The translations under genes and the position numbers were made by a program. The notes under the pieces are model-generated. The model ran no database searches. It saw only the letters and a program-made list of their open reading frames with translations, and was not told the origin of the DNA. Shown here in pieces: positions 9,428 through 18,874 of a stretch of 64,000 bases of DNA. Every line of letters starts with the position of its first letter. Position 1 is the first letter of the stretch. The stretch comes from JAMZMI01 sp039970095 (lineage in GTDB: Bacteria > Bacteroidota > Bacteroidia > Cytophagales > Cyclobacteriaceae): positions 1-64,000 of the forward strand of contig JBDVMP010000018.1 of the NCBI GenBank assembly GCA_039970095.1, in the 5' to 3' direction.

Positions 9428-9439
9428 GTAAAACCCTAT

Positions 9440-10225
9440 CTAAATAGCAAACCCCAAAATCAGGATATCGTCGTACTGCAGAGTGGAGCCTTGCCAATCT
9501 TTGATTTCGGACAAAACGGATTCCTTTTGTTTTACAATGGGCTGGTCTTGAATTTTTGCTAAAATTCTGTGAACACCTTTTGACGACAACTTTTTCTCAT
9601 CAAAGCCACCCATTAGGTCTTTAAACCCGTCACTCATAAGGTAAATGTGAGAAGTCACATCCGGCTTTAGTTCTACAGAGGAGGTTTTATAGTCATGGGG
9701 GTATTCGTACATATCGCCCACCTGAAAACGGCTCGCCTTGATCTCCGTTGGCTTATTGTCCTCATATTGAATCAATCCCATTTTGGCCCCAGAGAACTCA
9801 AGCTTTCGTACGTCCAGGTTTACTTTTAGCAACCCCACGTCAGCTGCTGGGCCCATTTGCTTGTTGGACTTTTCTTTGAACTTACTCATGAGCTGATGGT
9901 GCAAATATCTGAGTATAGTGCCAGGGTCAGTAACACCTTCTTCCTTTACTATTTTGTCCAGATACTTTGTATATACGCGGGTCATCATGCTGGCCAGGTG
10001 ACCGTGACCCATACAATCGAACAACGAAAGATAAAGATCAGAACCTGCCTGGTGAACCCAAAAGCCATCACCTCCGGCGCTTCCGGTCATGGGCTTATTG
10101 ATGATGAAGGCATCTAGCACACTTGCCACAATTTCCTCAGGAAACATAGAGAAGTAGTTTCTCTTTGTCTGGTCCTGATCCGAGGATAGGCCAAGGTTGA
10201 AATATGCGGGTTCCTGATCGATCAT
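9440..10225 (-). CDS. SpoIIE/PP2C-family serine/threonine phosphatase
   Basis: This 261-residue protein is almost entirely a PP2C-type SpoIIE domain. Metal-binding acidic residues are visible in AGGDGFWV, LFDCMGHGHLASMM, LMSDGFKDLMGG and LQYDDILILG. No sensor or membrane segment precedes it, so it probably receives its signal from a partner protein. It follows the cheX-like gene by 8 bases on the same strand. Enzymes of this family dephosphorylate phosphoserine or phosphothreonine in partner-switching pathways. The SiaC-like protein at 20530-20949 is an obvious candidate substrate, by inference. Confidence 0.85.
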   Translation of the reverse strand: MIDQEPAYFNLGLSSDQDQTKRNYFSMFPEEIVASVLDAFIINKPMTGSAGGDGFWVHQAGSDLYLSLFDCMGHGHLASMMTRVYTKYLDKIVKEEGVTDPGTILRYLHHQLMSKFKEKSNKQMGPAADVGLLKVNLDVRKLEFSGAKMGLIQYEDNKPTEIKASRFQVGDMYEYPHDYKTSSVELKPDVTSHIYLMSDGFKDLMGGFDEKKLSSKGVHRILAKIQDQPIVKQKESVLSEIKDWQGSTLQYDDILILGFAI

Positions 10226-10233
10226 TGTGAAAG

Positions 10234-10701
10234 CTACTGGAGTCCTATTACCACATATGCTTCATGATTGTTCCACATGATTGGAATGACGTAGATAGAG
10301 ACATCATCAGGGATTTTGAGCTGCTCGGGCATGCCCTGAAATACCAAAGGCACGCTTATCATAAAGTTTGCCCCAAGGTTTGCCCGAACGTTTCCGGCCA
10401 CAACATTGGAAATTTCACCGGCCATGTCAAGGATGTCCTCATCGGACGGGGTGTCAATACCAATAAATATTTTGATCAAGTCCTCGTACATGTCTCTGTT
10501 GGCAGAGATATATACGAACCCCTTTCTGTTTCCGGAGATCCCAATCATTCCGGTATAGTCTTTTAGCACCAACCCTTCGGATTCTTTCAGGTAGGGCACA
10601 TTCAGCTCAGAGTCAACCTCCGTCAAGTGTCTGAAATAGTTGTTGACTGAATTGATAAACAGGTTACAGGTTGCGTCGAATTCTGCTTTACTTGTTTTCA
10701 T
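10234..10701 (-). CDS. cheX: CheX-like chemotaxis phosphatase
   Basis: This 155-residue protein fits the CheX family in length and in the signature AGEISNVVAGNVRANLG. E96 and N99 are in the ExxN arrangement that inserts into a CheY active site, and ISVPLV follows. CheX enzymes are dimeric CheY-P phosphatases that reset signalling. It sits between a CheY-like receiver gene and the PP2C gene, on the same strand and closely spaced. Confidence 0.78.
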   Translation of the reverse strand: MKTSKAEFDATCNLFINSVNNYFRHLTEVDSELNVPYLKESEGLVLKDYTGMIGISGNRKGFVYISANRDMYEDLIKIFIGIDTPSDEDILDMAGEISNVVAGNVRANLGANFMISVPLVFQGMPEQLKIPDDVSIYVIPIMWNNHEAYVVIGLQ

Positions 10702-10764
10702 TAATTCTATAGTTGAAAGGTTTTACTAAGCTATTAAACTTTACCTACTGATGTTGATTTTTTG

Positions 10765-11169
10765 TTATCGTCTTGCACTGTCGCGAATACCCAAACCCCG
10801 ATTTGGGCCTGGTCGTTTCAAAAGACGATCAAAGGCTTTAGCCAGATCTTGCGCATTCACGGGTTTGTACAAAAACCCTCTGGCTCCTTTATCCAGTGCT
10901 TTTAGGCCTGTTAGCTTATCGGAAAGTGCCGTTATGATCATCACTTTCGTTTTAGGGTGTATTTTCATGATTTCATCAAGACAGGCAAGTCCGTTCATAC
11001 CGGGCATGGTGATATCGAGGGTAATCACATCTGGCATTTCCGCTCTTACCAACTTGAGCGCTTCATCCCCATCTGCGGCCATCCCTATGATTTGAATATC
11101 GTATTCATTTAGGTTTTTCTCAATGATGCGTCGCATGATTGAGGAGTCGTCAACTATCAATAGCCTCAT
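10765..11169 (-). CDS. CheY-like single-domain response regulator
   Basis: This 134-residue receiver domain has the acidic pair D7-D8, the phosphorylation site D52 in ITLDITMPGMNG, T80 in IITALSD and K102 in LYKPV. About 15 basic residues (RPGPNRGLGIRDSARR) extend past the usual end of the fold. The start codon overlaps the stop of the 870-residue kinase gene by 4 bases, so it is probably the kinase's direct phosphorylation partner. Confidence 0.9.
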   Translation of the reverse strand: MRLLIVDDSSIMRRIIEKNLNEYDIQIIGMAADGDEALKLVRAEMPDVITLDITMPGMNGLACLDEIMKIHPKTKVMIITALSDKLTGLKALDKGARGFLYKPVNAQDLAKAFDRLLKRPGPNRGLGIRDSARR

Positions 11170-13778
11170 TGGTCTTCTTCGGTTTGGTCTTCTTCCGCTT
11201 TGAATGGCAAGCTGATTATGAGTTTGAAGTATTTGTCTTTTTCAAAATCCATTGTGAGCCGCGCTTTCATTTCTTTGGCCAGAGTCTTTACAAGGCTCAT
11301 CCCCTGTCCTCTACCTCCGTGCTCATCGGTTTGGTCAACAGTGGAAATACCGCTTTCGTAAATCAGGTGCATAGCTTTTTTGTCGGTCAGGTTATCTGCC
11401 TCATACTGAGTCACAATTCCCTTTTGTATGGCCTGCGCTTTTATTTTATCCAGATCCAGTCCTCTGCCGTCATCCCTGTAGGTAATGCGCAGGAGATCTT
11501 TTTTGGCTTTGTCCAGGTCTATACTGATACTTCCTCTCAAGAGTTTTCCTGACTTCAACCTCACGTCTCTGTCTTCTATGCCATGTTTGATAGAGTTTCG
11601 AATAAGCTGTAGCATCATATCCTTGAACGGCTCCACCTGATCATTTGGTAACACAAGGTTGGCTTCATTTTTAAAGAAGAAGTCAACAGGCTTATCCATT
11701 TTTTCTGATAGCACCTTGACCGACCGCTCCAGGTTATCCACTAGCATGATATTGGAAACCACATGACCACCCGTTGGGTACTTCCGGTACACATCGGCCA
11801 CTTTTCTGAGCATAGAGCTCATTTCATCAATCATCTTGTCTGCATCGTCGATTTCATATAGCACCGTGAGGAAATCCTTGCCGGTTATTTCTTTCAGCTT
11901 CAATGCTTCCAATGTGTCTTCTATCACGTGGAATTTCTCGCTCATGATATCCAGCCCAATTACCACAGCATTGGATTTTAGGCTATGTACAGTTTGGAAT
12001 GTGAAATCCAAAAGCTCTTTGAGGTTGCTCTCTTTGTCGCTTTCGTATCTTTCTGAAATGCTGCGAAGTGTTCTTTTGGCATTGTAGAGGAACCCACGAA
12101 TCAGACTTGGGTCTATTTTTAGGATGCTCAGCACTTGTTCCGTTTCCTGCTTTTTCTTTTTCTCCGCCTCTTCGAGGTGCTTTTGTAGCAATACAGACTC
12201 TGTTTCATCGGAGATTGTCACCATGATATTGCTGATGCGGTCCTTTCTCCAAATTCGGGTGAAGTTTACTCTGATGTACTTTGTAGTGACCACACCCTCG
12301 TTTTCATTGTAAATCTTTACTTGCTCTATGGGGTTGAGTTGGTTCACCACGTCCTCATCCATATCTTCGTTGAACAAGTGGCGCATGAACATTTCCAGAG
12401 CCTCCAGATCGCGAGGAATGATCAGCGGGCGCATGAAATTGGCGAAGTTCTCGCCCGAAATTTTATCAACACCGAAAATCTTCTCCATTGATTTGGAGTA
12501 GAGTTTACTCATTTTGAAGTTGCGGTCAAGTAGAAAAATACCCTGATGGATATTTTTGAATACCATGATCGAAACCCTGTAGATGTTGTTGTATAGAAAC
12601 TTGGCTTTGTCTCGCTCTTTTCTCAGGATGTTATGTGACTTGTTGATTTCGTCCACCATCACATTGAAAGTTTTAGCGTATTGCCCAATCTCATCTTTAG
12701 TTGGGATGCGCACTTTTTTAGACCAATCGCCCTTGGAAATACGTATGGTAAAGATTTCAAGTGTTTTCACATTGGTCAGTAGGTTGGTGACGATGATGGA
12801 CATAAGCCAGAAAGCCAGCACACCAATGATGATATCGAGCACTATGAATGACCAGAACTTTTTAAATGCTGTACTCGAAAGCTCTACTGTTCTGTTAAGG
12901 AGTCTTTCAGAAATTCTGTCTTCCACCTTTTTCAGGGAGTTGATTTTGCTGGTGGTCATTTCGTACCAGTAACCAGGCTTCACTGCGTATGCTTCGCGCA
13001 GGTGCAATTCCTGACGCAGGCGCTCTACTTCATCCACATCATGACCGGAGATTAGCCTTTCGTAGGTTTTCTGAGACTCAGAATCTGCAATGACCAAAAA
13101 AGCGTCAGTGTATGCTTGCTGCTGTGCTACCAGGGAAGTGAACTGGGCATAAAGCTCATCGTCCATTTCTTTGCTGGAAAATGCGTGGGTTCCTATTGCC
13201 CTTTCGATGCTTGCTCTTTCTTTGGCTTTCAGGAAATAGATTAATGCATGCACTTGCTGGGCTATTTCTTTGTCCCTTGTTTCGTTGATTAGCAGATCTA
13301 CACCATTTAGCGCCACGTTGTTGATATCTGAATAATAGTCCAGCACCATTTCTGCATCCAATGTTCTATCCGCTATTTTGTTGCGGATATTGGTCAGTGA
13401 TTCGAACTTTGATTTTAGTAACTCAATATCATTGATATGAATGGCTGTAGCCTTGGCGGTTTCGGCGGTGTTCAGCTCTTCATAAAACCTGTTGAGTGTG
13501 CTATCCGACCTTATTTGCTGCTGCTGAAGAGACTCTAGCAGGTCTGGGTCTTCGGAGGTCACATAGCCTACTGCCATGCTTCTTTCTTTTTGCAGCTCAT
13601 GCACGGAGTGGTTAATTTCCACCCCAAGCTGTAGGGTTAGGTTGAGTCTATCTGAGTCAGAGTAATCCAGATAGTTGTGCCGGATTTGCAAATAGTCAAA
13701 GCAGATAATGATGACTATTAATGGTATGAGAACCACTGCAAATTTTACACGGATAGGCAGGTCATATAATACTCTCAT
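11166..13778 (-). CDS. NIT-HAMP-PAS sensor kinase with CheA-like catalytic end
   Basis: This 870-residue membrane protein has, in order, a transmembrane helix (12-30), an extracytoplasmic helical NIT domain (about 35-300, with KERSMAVGY at 65-73), a second membrane helix (308-332), HAMP (333-385) and PAS (about 400-535). A helical domain with TVHSLKSNA follows, in which H598 is in the position of a CheA/Hpt phospho-histidine. The ATPase end (700-865) has LIRNSIKHGIE, RDDGRGLD and HGGRGQGMSLV, all CheA-like. There is no CheW-like domain, so it should not dock into the array the way CheA does. It probably phosphorylates the coupled receiver downstream. NIT domains in some proteins sense nitrate or nitrite; the ligand here is unknown. 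Confidence 0.82.
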   Translation of the reverse strand: MRVLYDLPIRVKFAVVLIPLIVIIICFDYLQIRHNYLDYSDSDRLNLTLQLGVEINHSVHELQKERSMAVGYVTSEDPDLLESLQQQQIRSDSTLNRFYEELNTAETAKATAIHINDIELLKSKFESLTNIRNKIADRTLDAEMVLDYYSDINNVALNGVDLLINETRDKEIAQQVHALIYFLKAKERASIERAIGTHAFSSKEMDDELYAQFTSLVAQQQAYTDAFLVIADSESQKTYERLISGHDVDEVERLRQELHLREAYAVKPGYWYEMTTSKINSLKKVEDRISERLLNRTVELSSTAFKKFWSFIVLDIIIGVLAFWLMSIIVTNLLTNVKTLEIFTIRISKGDWSKKVRIPTKDEIGQYAKTFNVMVDEINKSHNILRKERDKAKFLYNNIYRVSIMVFKNIHQGIFLLDRNFKMSKLYSKSMEKIFGVDKISGENFANFMRPLIIPRDLEALEMFMRHLFNEDMDEDVVNQLNPIEQVKIYNENEGVVTTKYIRVNFTRIWRKDRISNIMVTISDETESVLLQKHLEEAEKKKKQETEQVLSILKIDPSLIRGFLYNAKRTLRSISERYESDKESNLKELLDFTFQTVHSLKSNAVVIGLDIMSEKFHVIEDTLEALKLKEITGKDFLTVLYEIDDADKMIDEMSSMLRKVADVYRKYPTGGHVVSNIMLVDNLERSVKVLSEKMDKPVDFFFKNEANLVLPNDQVEPFKDMMLQLIRNSIKHGIEDRDVRLKSGKLLRGSISIDLDKAKKDLLRITYRDDGRGLDLDKIKAQAIQKGIVTQYEADNLTDKKAMHLIYESGISTVDQTDEHGGRGQGMSLVKTLAKEMKARLTMDFEKDKYFKLIISLPFKAEEDQTEEDQ

Positions 13779-13806
13779 CTTAGGCTTGGTCGGTTGATGA
13801 ATTCGC

Positions 13807-14175
13807 CTAGCTTTCGCTAAACACCTTGTTTACCACCTCAACTAATGCTTCTGAGGTGAAAGGTTTTACAATATAATCAGATGCTCCGAGCTCTTTGCCC
13901 TTGTTGATAACAGTTTGTTGACCAACTGCGCTGATCATGACAATTTTTGATTCCAACCCCTGATCTCTCAAGACTTTTAAGATTTCAAACCCCATCATAT
14001 CCGGCAGAATGTTATCCAATGTTATCAGGTCGGGTTCGGTTTCCATGGCCAGGTCTATTGCAGACTCGCCATCTTTTGCTTCGCCTATGACCTCATATCC
14101 GGCTTCTTCCAGAGCGGTCCTGATCAGGGATCTCATATAAATTGAATCGTCAACTATTAATACTGTATTGCTCAT
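13807..14175 (-). CDS. cheY: CheY-like single-domain response regulator
   Basis: This 122-residue receiver has D9-D10, phospho-site D54 in ITLDNILPDMMG, Ser in MISAVGQQ and Lys in YIVKPF. The LDNILPDM wording is shared with the receiver at 14936-15298, so the two are close paralogues and differ from the LDITMP type at 10765-11169. It lies 24 bases after the CheC-like gene and 28 bases before the large kinase gene, all on the same strand. Confidence 0.92.
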   Translation of the reverse strand: MSNTVLIVDDSIYMRSLIRTALEEAGYEVIGEAKDGESAIDLAMETEPDLITLDNILPDMMGFEILKVLRDQGLESKIVMISAVGQQTVINKGKELGASDYIVKPFTSEALVEVVNKVFSES

Positions 14176-14199
14176 TGTAGCGTTGTTAAATTCTTCTCT

Positions 14200-14802
14200 T
14201 TAAACTAAGTCTTTTATTTTGTTCATAAACTCTTCGTGAAACACCCAGATAAAATCCGGAGATATATCCATTTCCATGCCTTGAAAATTTGCTTTGAAAT
14301 GGATGATTGAATCAAAACCAGAGGTTTGCTTTTCCAGATATGAGTTGATATCCCGGCTGCTAATCACGTCCAGCGAAGGTACCATGCCGTAAATTTCCAA
14401 TCCGAGAAAATTGGAAAACTCTGTGATCACCGCTGCGGCCATCATGTTATCCACTTCTGTGAGAAAACCCATTTTCATCATTTTACTTTCAGCGCTTTGG
14501 CTTTCTATGATGGTGGCGGGTAGGCAGGCACGGTATATTTTGTTTACCTCGTCTTCGGTGAAGATCAGGTGGCTCATTCCTTTGAGCTCTCCCATCAGGT
14601 CCGTTTTAATGAGGTGAACAGATTGCTCCGGCTCTTTTGCGAATCTGGGCAGGGCGTCTTTTATTTTATCACTGTAATCAACTTTTACCATGGAAATGGG
14701 GCTTTGCAAAATTTGCTCCATGGACTTTTTGGCCATCGACATTCCGTCGAATACGAGCTTGGAGGCGACCTCCAGTTCGGCTTGGTTTAATTTGTCTAGC
14801 AT
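14200..14802 (-). CDS. cheC: CheC-like CheY-P phosphatase (second copy)
   Basis: This 200-residue protein is a paralogue of the one at 8819-9427. The active site is E116-V-D-N119 with P142 after 22 residues. The first site is lost (KLVF in place of ExxN). KSMEQIL and FIWVF match SMEQML and FFIWIM of the paralogue. It precedes a CheY gene by 24 bases. By family it would dephosphorylate CheY, and CheC proteins can also bind CheD; no cheD is seen here. Confidence 0.75.
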   Translation of the reverse strand: MLDKLNQAELEVASKLVFDGMSMAKKSMEQILQSPISMVKVDYSDKIKDALPRFAKEPEQSVHLIKTDLMGELKGMSHLIFTEDEVNKIYRACLPATIIESQSAESKMMKMGFLTEVDNMMAAAVITEFSNFLGLEIYGMVPSLDVISSRDINSYLEKQTSGFDSIIHFKANFQGMEMDISPDFIWVFHEEFMNKIKDLV

Positions 14803-14935
14803 AGGTTGTTGGTTTGGGTTCGTAATCTCTCCATTTTGCTTGATTACGTCAAGAAAAAATGTACGAATGGGCGCGTTTTATCGGTGGACAAAGGAAATAT
14901 GGATTGATCCGGCGGAAAAACATTGAGTTGATTCA

Positions 14936-15298
14936 TTATTGAAGCAAAAGCGCTAATTCTTCCAACAATTGTTCCTCTGAAAAGGGCTTAATTAAGTATG
15001 CTTTTGCGCCGAGCGACATGGCTTCTTCTATAGCTGATTGCTGCCCTACTGCACTGATCATGATTGTGCAATGTGCTATCTTCTCCTGATTCAGAATCTG
15101 GAGTATCTGGATGCCGGTCATATCAGGCAAAATATTGTCCAGCGTTATGATGTCAGGCTTGAGCAGGGATATTTTGTCCAGAGCCTCTTCTCCGGTTTTT
15201 GCTTCCCCAACCATCTCATAGCCGGCCTTTGCAATCGTGTTTTTAACGGACATCCGGGAATATGCCGAGTCATCTACAACTAATACTCGTGGCTTCAT
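14936..15298 (-). CDS. cheY: CheY-like single-domain response regulator
   Basis: This 120-residue receiver has D9-D10, phospho-site D54 in ITLDNILPDMTG, Ser in MISAVGQQS and Lys in YLIKPF. It overlaps the cheR stop by 4 bases, so it is translated together with the core cheW-cheB-cheA-cheR set and is the most likely direct target of CheA. A 133-base gap separates it from the next gene, cheC. Confidence 0.92.
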   Translation of the reverse strand: MKPRVLVVDDSAYSRMSVKNTIAKAGYEMVGEAKTGEEALDKISLLKPDIITLDNILPDMTGIQILQILNQEKIAHCTIMISAVGQQSAIEEAMSLGAKAYLIKPFSEEQLLEELALLLQ

Positions 15299-16158
15299 AG
15301 TTTGACTGTTTTGTGCTTACGATAAACCTTGGTTTTGATATCTTCTACTTTGAAGAGTTTCTTTCCAGCCTCAGGCATGATGTCATAATAGCCAATGATA
15401 AGGTAACCATCGGGCCGGAGGCAGTCGTATATCATCTGAAGGACTTTCATCTTGAGTTTTTCGTCGAAGTAGATCATTACATTTCTACAAAAGACAATGT
15501 CGTAACTGCCAGTAACCGGATCATGCACCAGGTTGTGCTTCTCGAACTGAACATTTTCTTTATACAAGGCCTTAATGGTGGCATGCTTGTGGTGAAAGTC
15601 GAAATAGTCTTCCAGTTTTCTTCCGGGAAAAAACTTTAGAAAGGGAGTGAGGTATTGCTTGATGACCTCCAGAGGGTAGTCTCCTTTGCGCGCCTTGTTC
15701 AGGGCCTTGGAACTCAGGTCTGATGCCGCCAATCTCGAGCTGGTGCGCATGTTTAGTTCTTCTAGAACAATGCCCATGGTATACACTTCCTCTCCGGTGG
15801 AGCACCCGGCATGCCATATGTTTAATGGCTGTTTTTGGAACGTGGGAAGGATTTCATCTCTGAGCTTGATCCAGACATCTGGGTTTCTAAATAGCTCAGT
15901 CAGGTTGACGAGGAGGTCATCGATGGCGGCATTAAAAAAGACTGAGTCTTTGAGGATTCGGCCCCACAAATCAAGTGAAGACTCCATGCCATGTTTCATC
16001 ATGAGCCTGTTCACCCCGCGCTTGAGGGACTGTTTTTCATAGTTGGTAAAATCAAGGCCGTATCGGTTTTTGATGGCCACCATCAGGGCGGTCATCTCTT
16101 CGTCCGTTATGAGTTCGGCGGTTTTATGCATGTTGGCCAATGCCCCGGTCATCTTCAT
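15295..16158 (-). CDS. cheR: CheR chemoreceptor glutamate methyltransferase
   Basis: The 287-residue length matches CheR. NLTELFRNP (residues 85-93) is the N-terminal catalytic motif, with Leu where Phe is usual. NIWHAGCSTGEEVYTMGI (113-130) is the S-adenosylmethionine-binding loop, and FCRNVMIYFD is the conserved C-terminal motif. It methylates glutamates on the receptors during adaptation, opposing CheB. Its ATG overlaps the cheA stop by 4 bases, and its own stop overlaps the cheY start by 4 bases. Confidence 0.95.
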   Translation of the reverse strand: MKMTGALANMHKTAELITDEEMTALMVAIKNRYGLDFTNYEKQSLKRGVNRLMMKHGMESSLDLWGRILKDSVFFNAAIDDLLVNLTELFRNPDVWIKLRDEILPTFQKQPLNIWHAGCSTGEEVYTMGIVLEELNMRTSSRLAASDLSSKALNKARKGDYPLEVIKQYLTPFLKFFPGRKLEDYFDFHHKHATIKALYKENVQFEKHNLVHDPVTGSYDIVFCRNVMIYFDEKLKMKVLQMIYDCLRPDGYLIIGYYDIMPEAGKKLFKVEDIKTKVYRKHKTVKL

Positions 16159-17840
16159 TTGGTTCTCTGTAGTGCTTGTTTGTGTACCGTGTCAGTGAGT
16201 ACAGTAATGTCGATTACAGGGCAAACTTTTCCACTACCTAGAATTGTAGCTCCACTGATGAGTTTGATGTTTTGCAATGGGGGAGCCAGGGGCTTTTCAA
16301 TAATTTCTTTTTGCTGTAGAACTTTGTCAACGACAATTCCGGTGGTGCGATCGCCATAGGAAACGATGATTACATCAAAAGGCTTGTTTTCTCCTAGTTC
16401 AAAAGTTTTATGAAGAGCTCCCCGATAATGCGCATCTGAAAGCTGATCCATCTCTAAAAGATCCTGAAGAAAAACCAGAGAGACGGCCTCACCCTGAAAG
16501 TCTGTTGTGAGTCCTGGGCCTAATTTTTGAATTTCACTTTTTTGACGCGTGATAACAGCTTCTGTATAGGAAAGAGCAATGGCGTATGTCTGATTTTTTA
16601 TTTCGAAAAGCAAGGTTCCTTTCAGCGCCAAAGAAGCCGGAACGTGAAGTTCTATTCTTGTGCCTTCTCCCTTTGTTGTTTCGATTTTGACCTGGCCACC
16701 TACAGACTCTACGGCCTTTTTCACCACATCCATTCCCACTCCACGACCGGAGATCTCGCTTACCTTGTCTGTGTTGGAAAAACCGGATGCAAATATGAAC
16801 TGAATTACTTCCGAATCGGGGAGGCTTTCCCCGACCTGTTTTGACACCAGCTTGCGCGCGATGATTTTGGCTCTGATCGTTTCCACATCTATCCCTGCCC
16901 CATCGTCTGTTACAGATATCACGACCCGATCTCTTTCATATGCTGCTGCCAACTCTACCTGACCATCGCTGTTTTTGGAGGCTTTTTTTCTTTTTTCGGG
17001 GCTCTCGATCCCGTGACTCACGGCATTGCGTATCAGGTGAACGAGGGAATCACCGATAATTTTTAGAATATTTCTGTCTATTTCAACATCAGTTCCTTTG
17101 AGGATCAGACTCACTTTTTTGTTTTCAACAGCCGAAGCATCGCGTAACACACGGTGAAACTTATTGAAAAGAAAGCCGACCTGAACCATACGCACGTTCA
17201 TGATGCTATACTGAAGGTTGGAGGAAATGCGCTTGAGCGCATCCAGCTCAGAAGTCCCTCTTCCGAGTTGCTCTGATAAACTGATGAGCCGATCTCTTTC
17301 TATAATGAGCTGTCCCACTTCGTTCATCATTTCATCCATTTTTTTCACTGGCACCTGGATCACATCCGAAAACGAGATTTGGCTTTCAGGTTGTTCCTGC
17401 TCTGTTTCTTCCTCTGCGTGAGTAGTTTCTTCCTCTGCATTTTCATCTTTGGCGGCCAGTGCCTTTTGGAGAAAGAGTGTCAGGCTGGTTTTTATACCGA
17501 GATAACTCACTTTCTGGTCTGTTTCTAATGCTGTGACGAGGCTTTTGAGCTTATCGTTTGCACGAAATATCAGATTAAAAAGGTCAGCACCAAGCCGTAT
17601 TTTTTCTTCCTGTATGGCGAGCATGACATCTTCTATAGTGTGGGATAGCTCTGCGATGGCATCAAAACCCATGCCCATGGCATTGCCCTTCATGGTGTGG
17701 GTGATTCGGAAGATTTCTTTTATGGCCCGACTGTTTTTGTGGTCTTTTTCAAGGTCCACAAAAAGTTTGTCCAGGTGTTCCTGGTTGTCTTTTGCTTCGA
17801 CAAGGAAGAGCTCTTTATATTCTGATTCTTTTGATTTCAC
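16155..17840 (-). CDS. cheA: Chemotaxis histidine kinase CheA
   Basis: This 561-residue CheA has a P1 Hpt domain with H48 in THTMKGNAMG. An acidic linker (about 130-155) stands where a P2 domain would be. The P3 dimerisation helices follow (155-225), then the P4 ATPase with LIRNAVSHGIE, VTDDGAGIDVETI and SGRGVGMDVVKK. The C-terminus is a P5 CheW-like domain (400-555). The absence of P2 means CheY must dock elsewhere. The P3/P4 junction reads MRMVQVGFLFNKF, where most CheA proteins have MRMVPI. It autophosphorylates in response to receptor signals and passes phosphate to CheY and CheB. Confidence 0.95.
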   Translation of the reverse strand: MKSKESEYKELFLVEAKDNQEHLDKLFVDLEKDHKNSRAIKEIFRITHTMKGNAMGMGFDAIAELSHTIEDVMLAIQEEKIRLGADLFNLIFRANDKLKSLVTALETDQKVSYLGIKTSLTLFLQKALAAKDENAEEETTHAEEETEQEQPESQISFSDVIQVPVKKMDEMMNEVGQLIIERDRLISLSEQLGRGTSELDALKRISSNLQYSIMNVRMVQVGFLFNKFHRVLRDASAVENKKVSLILKGTDVEIDRNILKIIGDSLVHLIRNAVSHGIESPEKRKKASKNSDGQVELAAAYERDRVVISVTDDGAGIDVETIRAKIIARKLVSKQVGESLPDSEVIQFIFASGFSNTDKVSEISGRGVGMDVVKKAVESVGGQVKIETTKGEGTRIELHVPASLALKGTLLFEIKNQTYAIALSYTEAVITRQKSEIQKLGPGLTTDFQGEAVSLVFLQDLLEMDQLSDAHYRGALHKTFELGENKPFDVIIVSYGDRTTGIVVDKVLQQKEIIEKPLAPPLQNIKLISGATILGSGKVCPVIDITVLTDTVHKQALQRTK

Positions 17841-17842
17841 GC

Positions 17843-18868
17843 TTATAAACAGTTTACCAAATAACCTCCGATTTCGTTGATGTTTAAAACCACGGCCGCA
17901 GCACCCTTTTCCCGGGCTATTTTTGGCATGCCATAGATGATACTCGAAGCTTCATCCTGAGCAATCGTAAGGCCGCCGGCTTCTAAAATTTTGCTGAGTC
18001 CCTTTACTCCGTCTTTGCCCATGCCCGTGAGCAACACACCTATCGCTTTTTGCCCAAATGTTAATGCTACAGACTCTAAAAGGGCGTTTATGGAAGGGTT
18101 GTTGTATTCTTTATATTCCTGACCTGAAAAACCAATAGTATATGTTTCTCCCTTCTTTTTTATAACGGTGTTGCCTTCTCCGCTGGCAATCACGATCATG
18201 CCTGGTTTGATAACGAGACCTTCTTTACTGACTACCACATCAAGGTTGCTGAGCGAGTTGAGGCGTCTGGCAAAAGAACGAATGAAGTTGTGAGGCATGT
18301 GCTGTCCAATAACAACGGGAACGTTTAGGTTGGCCGGAAGCGAGGTGATTATTTTTTCTATGGCTGTTGGCCCACCTGTAGATGCCCCGATGGCGATAAT
18401 GTCATATTGAGGCTGGGGCTCAAATGTGTGTGTGAGCTGATTGAGACCTGCTTCTTGTATGTGAGTTGGTTTTGGCCGGGCGCCTGCTACTTTTTTTATT
18501 CTGGCGATAAGCTGTGCCTCCATTTCCCGAATCTTGGAACCACCCTTTTTTGGTTTGTTGATATAGTCAACCGCGCCGAGCCTAAGGGCATCAAATATTG
18601 GATCCAGGTTTGTGTTGCCGACGGAGCTCAAAATCAGGATAGGGCAAGGGCAGTGTTTCATGATTTGCTCCACGGCGTAAAGCCCATCAAAATCGCCCAT
18701 GTTCATATCGAGCAGAACCAGGTCTGGTTTCAACTGTGCTGTTTGCTTTACGGCCTCCTTGCCATCTGTCGCAGTACCGATTACCTCAATTTCGTCATCT
18801 TTTGAGAGGAGGTCTCCGAGTAGGAGCCGCATAAAAGCGGAATCATCGACTACTAGTATTTTAATCAT
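17843..18868 (-). CDS. cheB: CheB protein-glutamate methylesterase
   Basis: This 341-residue protein has an N-terminal receiver (D54 in LLDMNMGDFDG, where the usual MP is replaced by MG) joined by a linker to a methylesterase domain. The catalytic triad is visible as S163 in IGASTGGPTA, H190 in GQHMPHNF and D286 in TGMGKDGVKG. It removes methyl groups from receptor glutamates when phosphorylated by CheA. It lies 2 bases upstream of cheA and 6 bases after the CheW-like gene. Confidence 0.95.
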   Translation of the reverse strand: MIKILVVDDSAFMRLLLGDLLSKDDEIEVIGTATDGKEAVKQTAQLKPDLVLLDMNMGDFDGLYAVEQIMKHCPCPILILSSVGNTNLDPIFDALRLGAVDYINKPKKGGSKIREMEAQLIARIKKVAGARPKPTHIQEAGLNQLTHTFEPQPQYDIIAIGASTGGPTAIEKIITSLPANLNVPVVIGQHMPHNFIRSFARRLNSLSNLDVVVSKEGLVIKPGMIVIASGEGNTVIKKKGETYTIGFSGQEYKEYNNPSINALLESVALTFGQKAIGVLLTGMGKDGVKGLSKILEAGGLTIAQDEASSIIYGMPKIAREKGAAAVVLNINEIGGYLVNCL

Positions 18869-18874
18869 GCGCCT

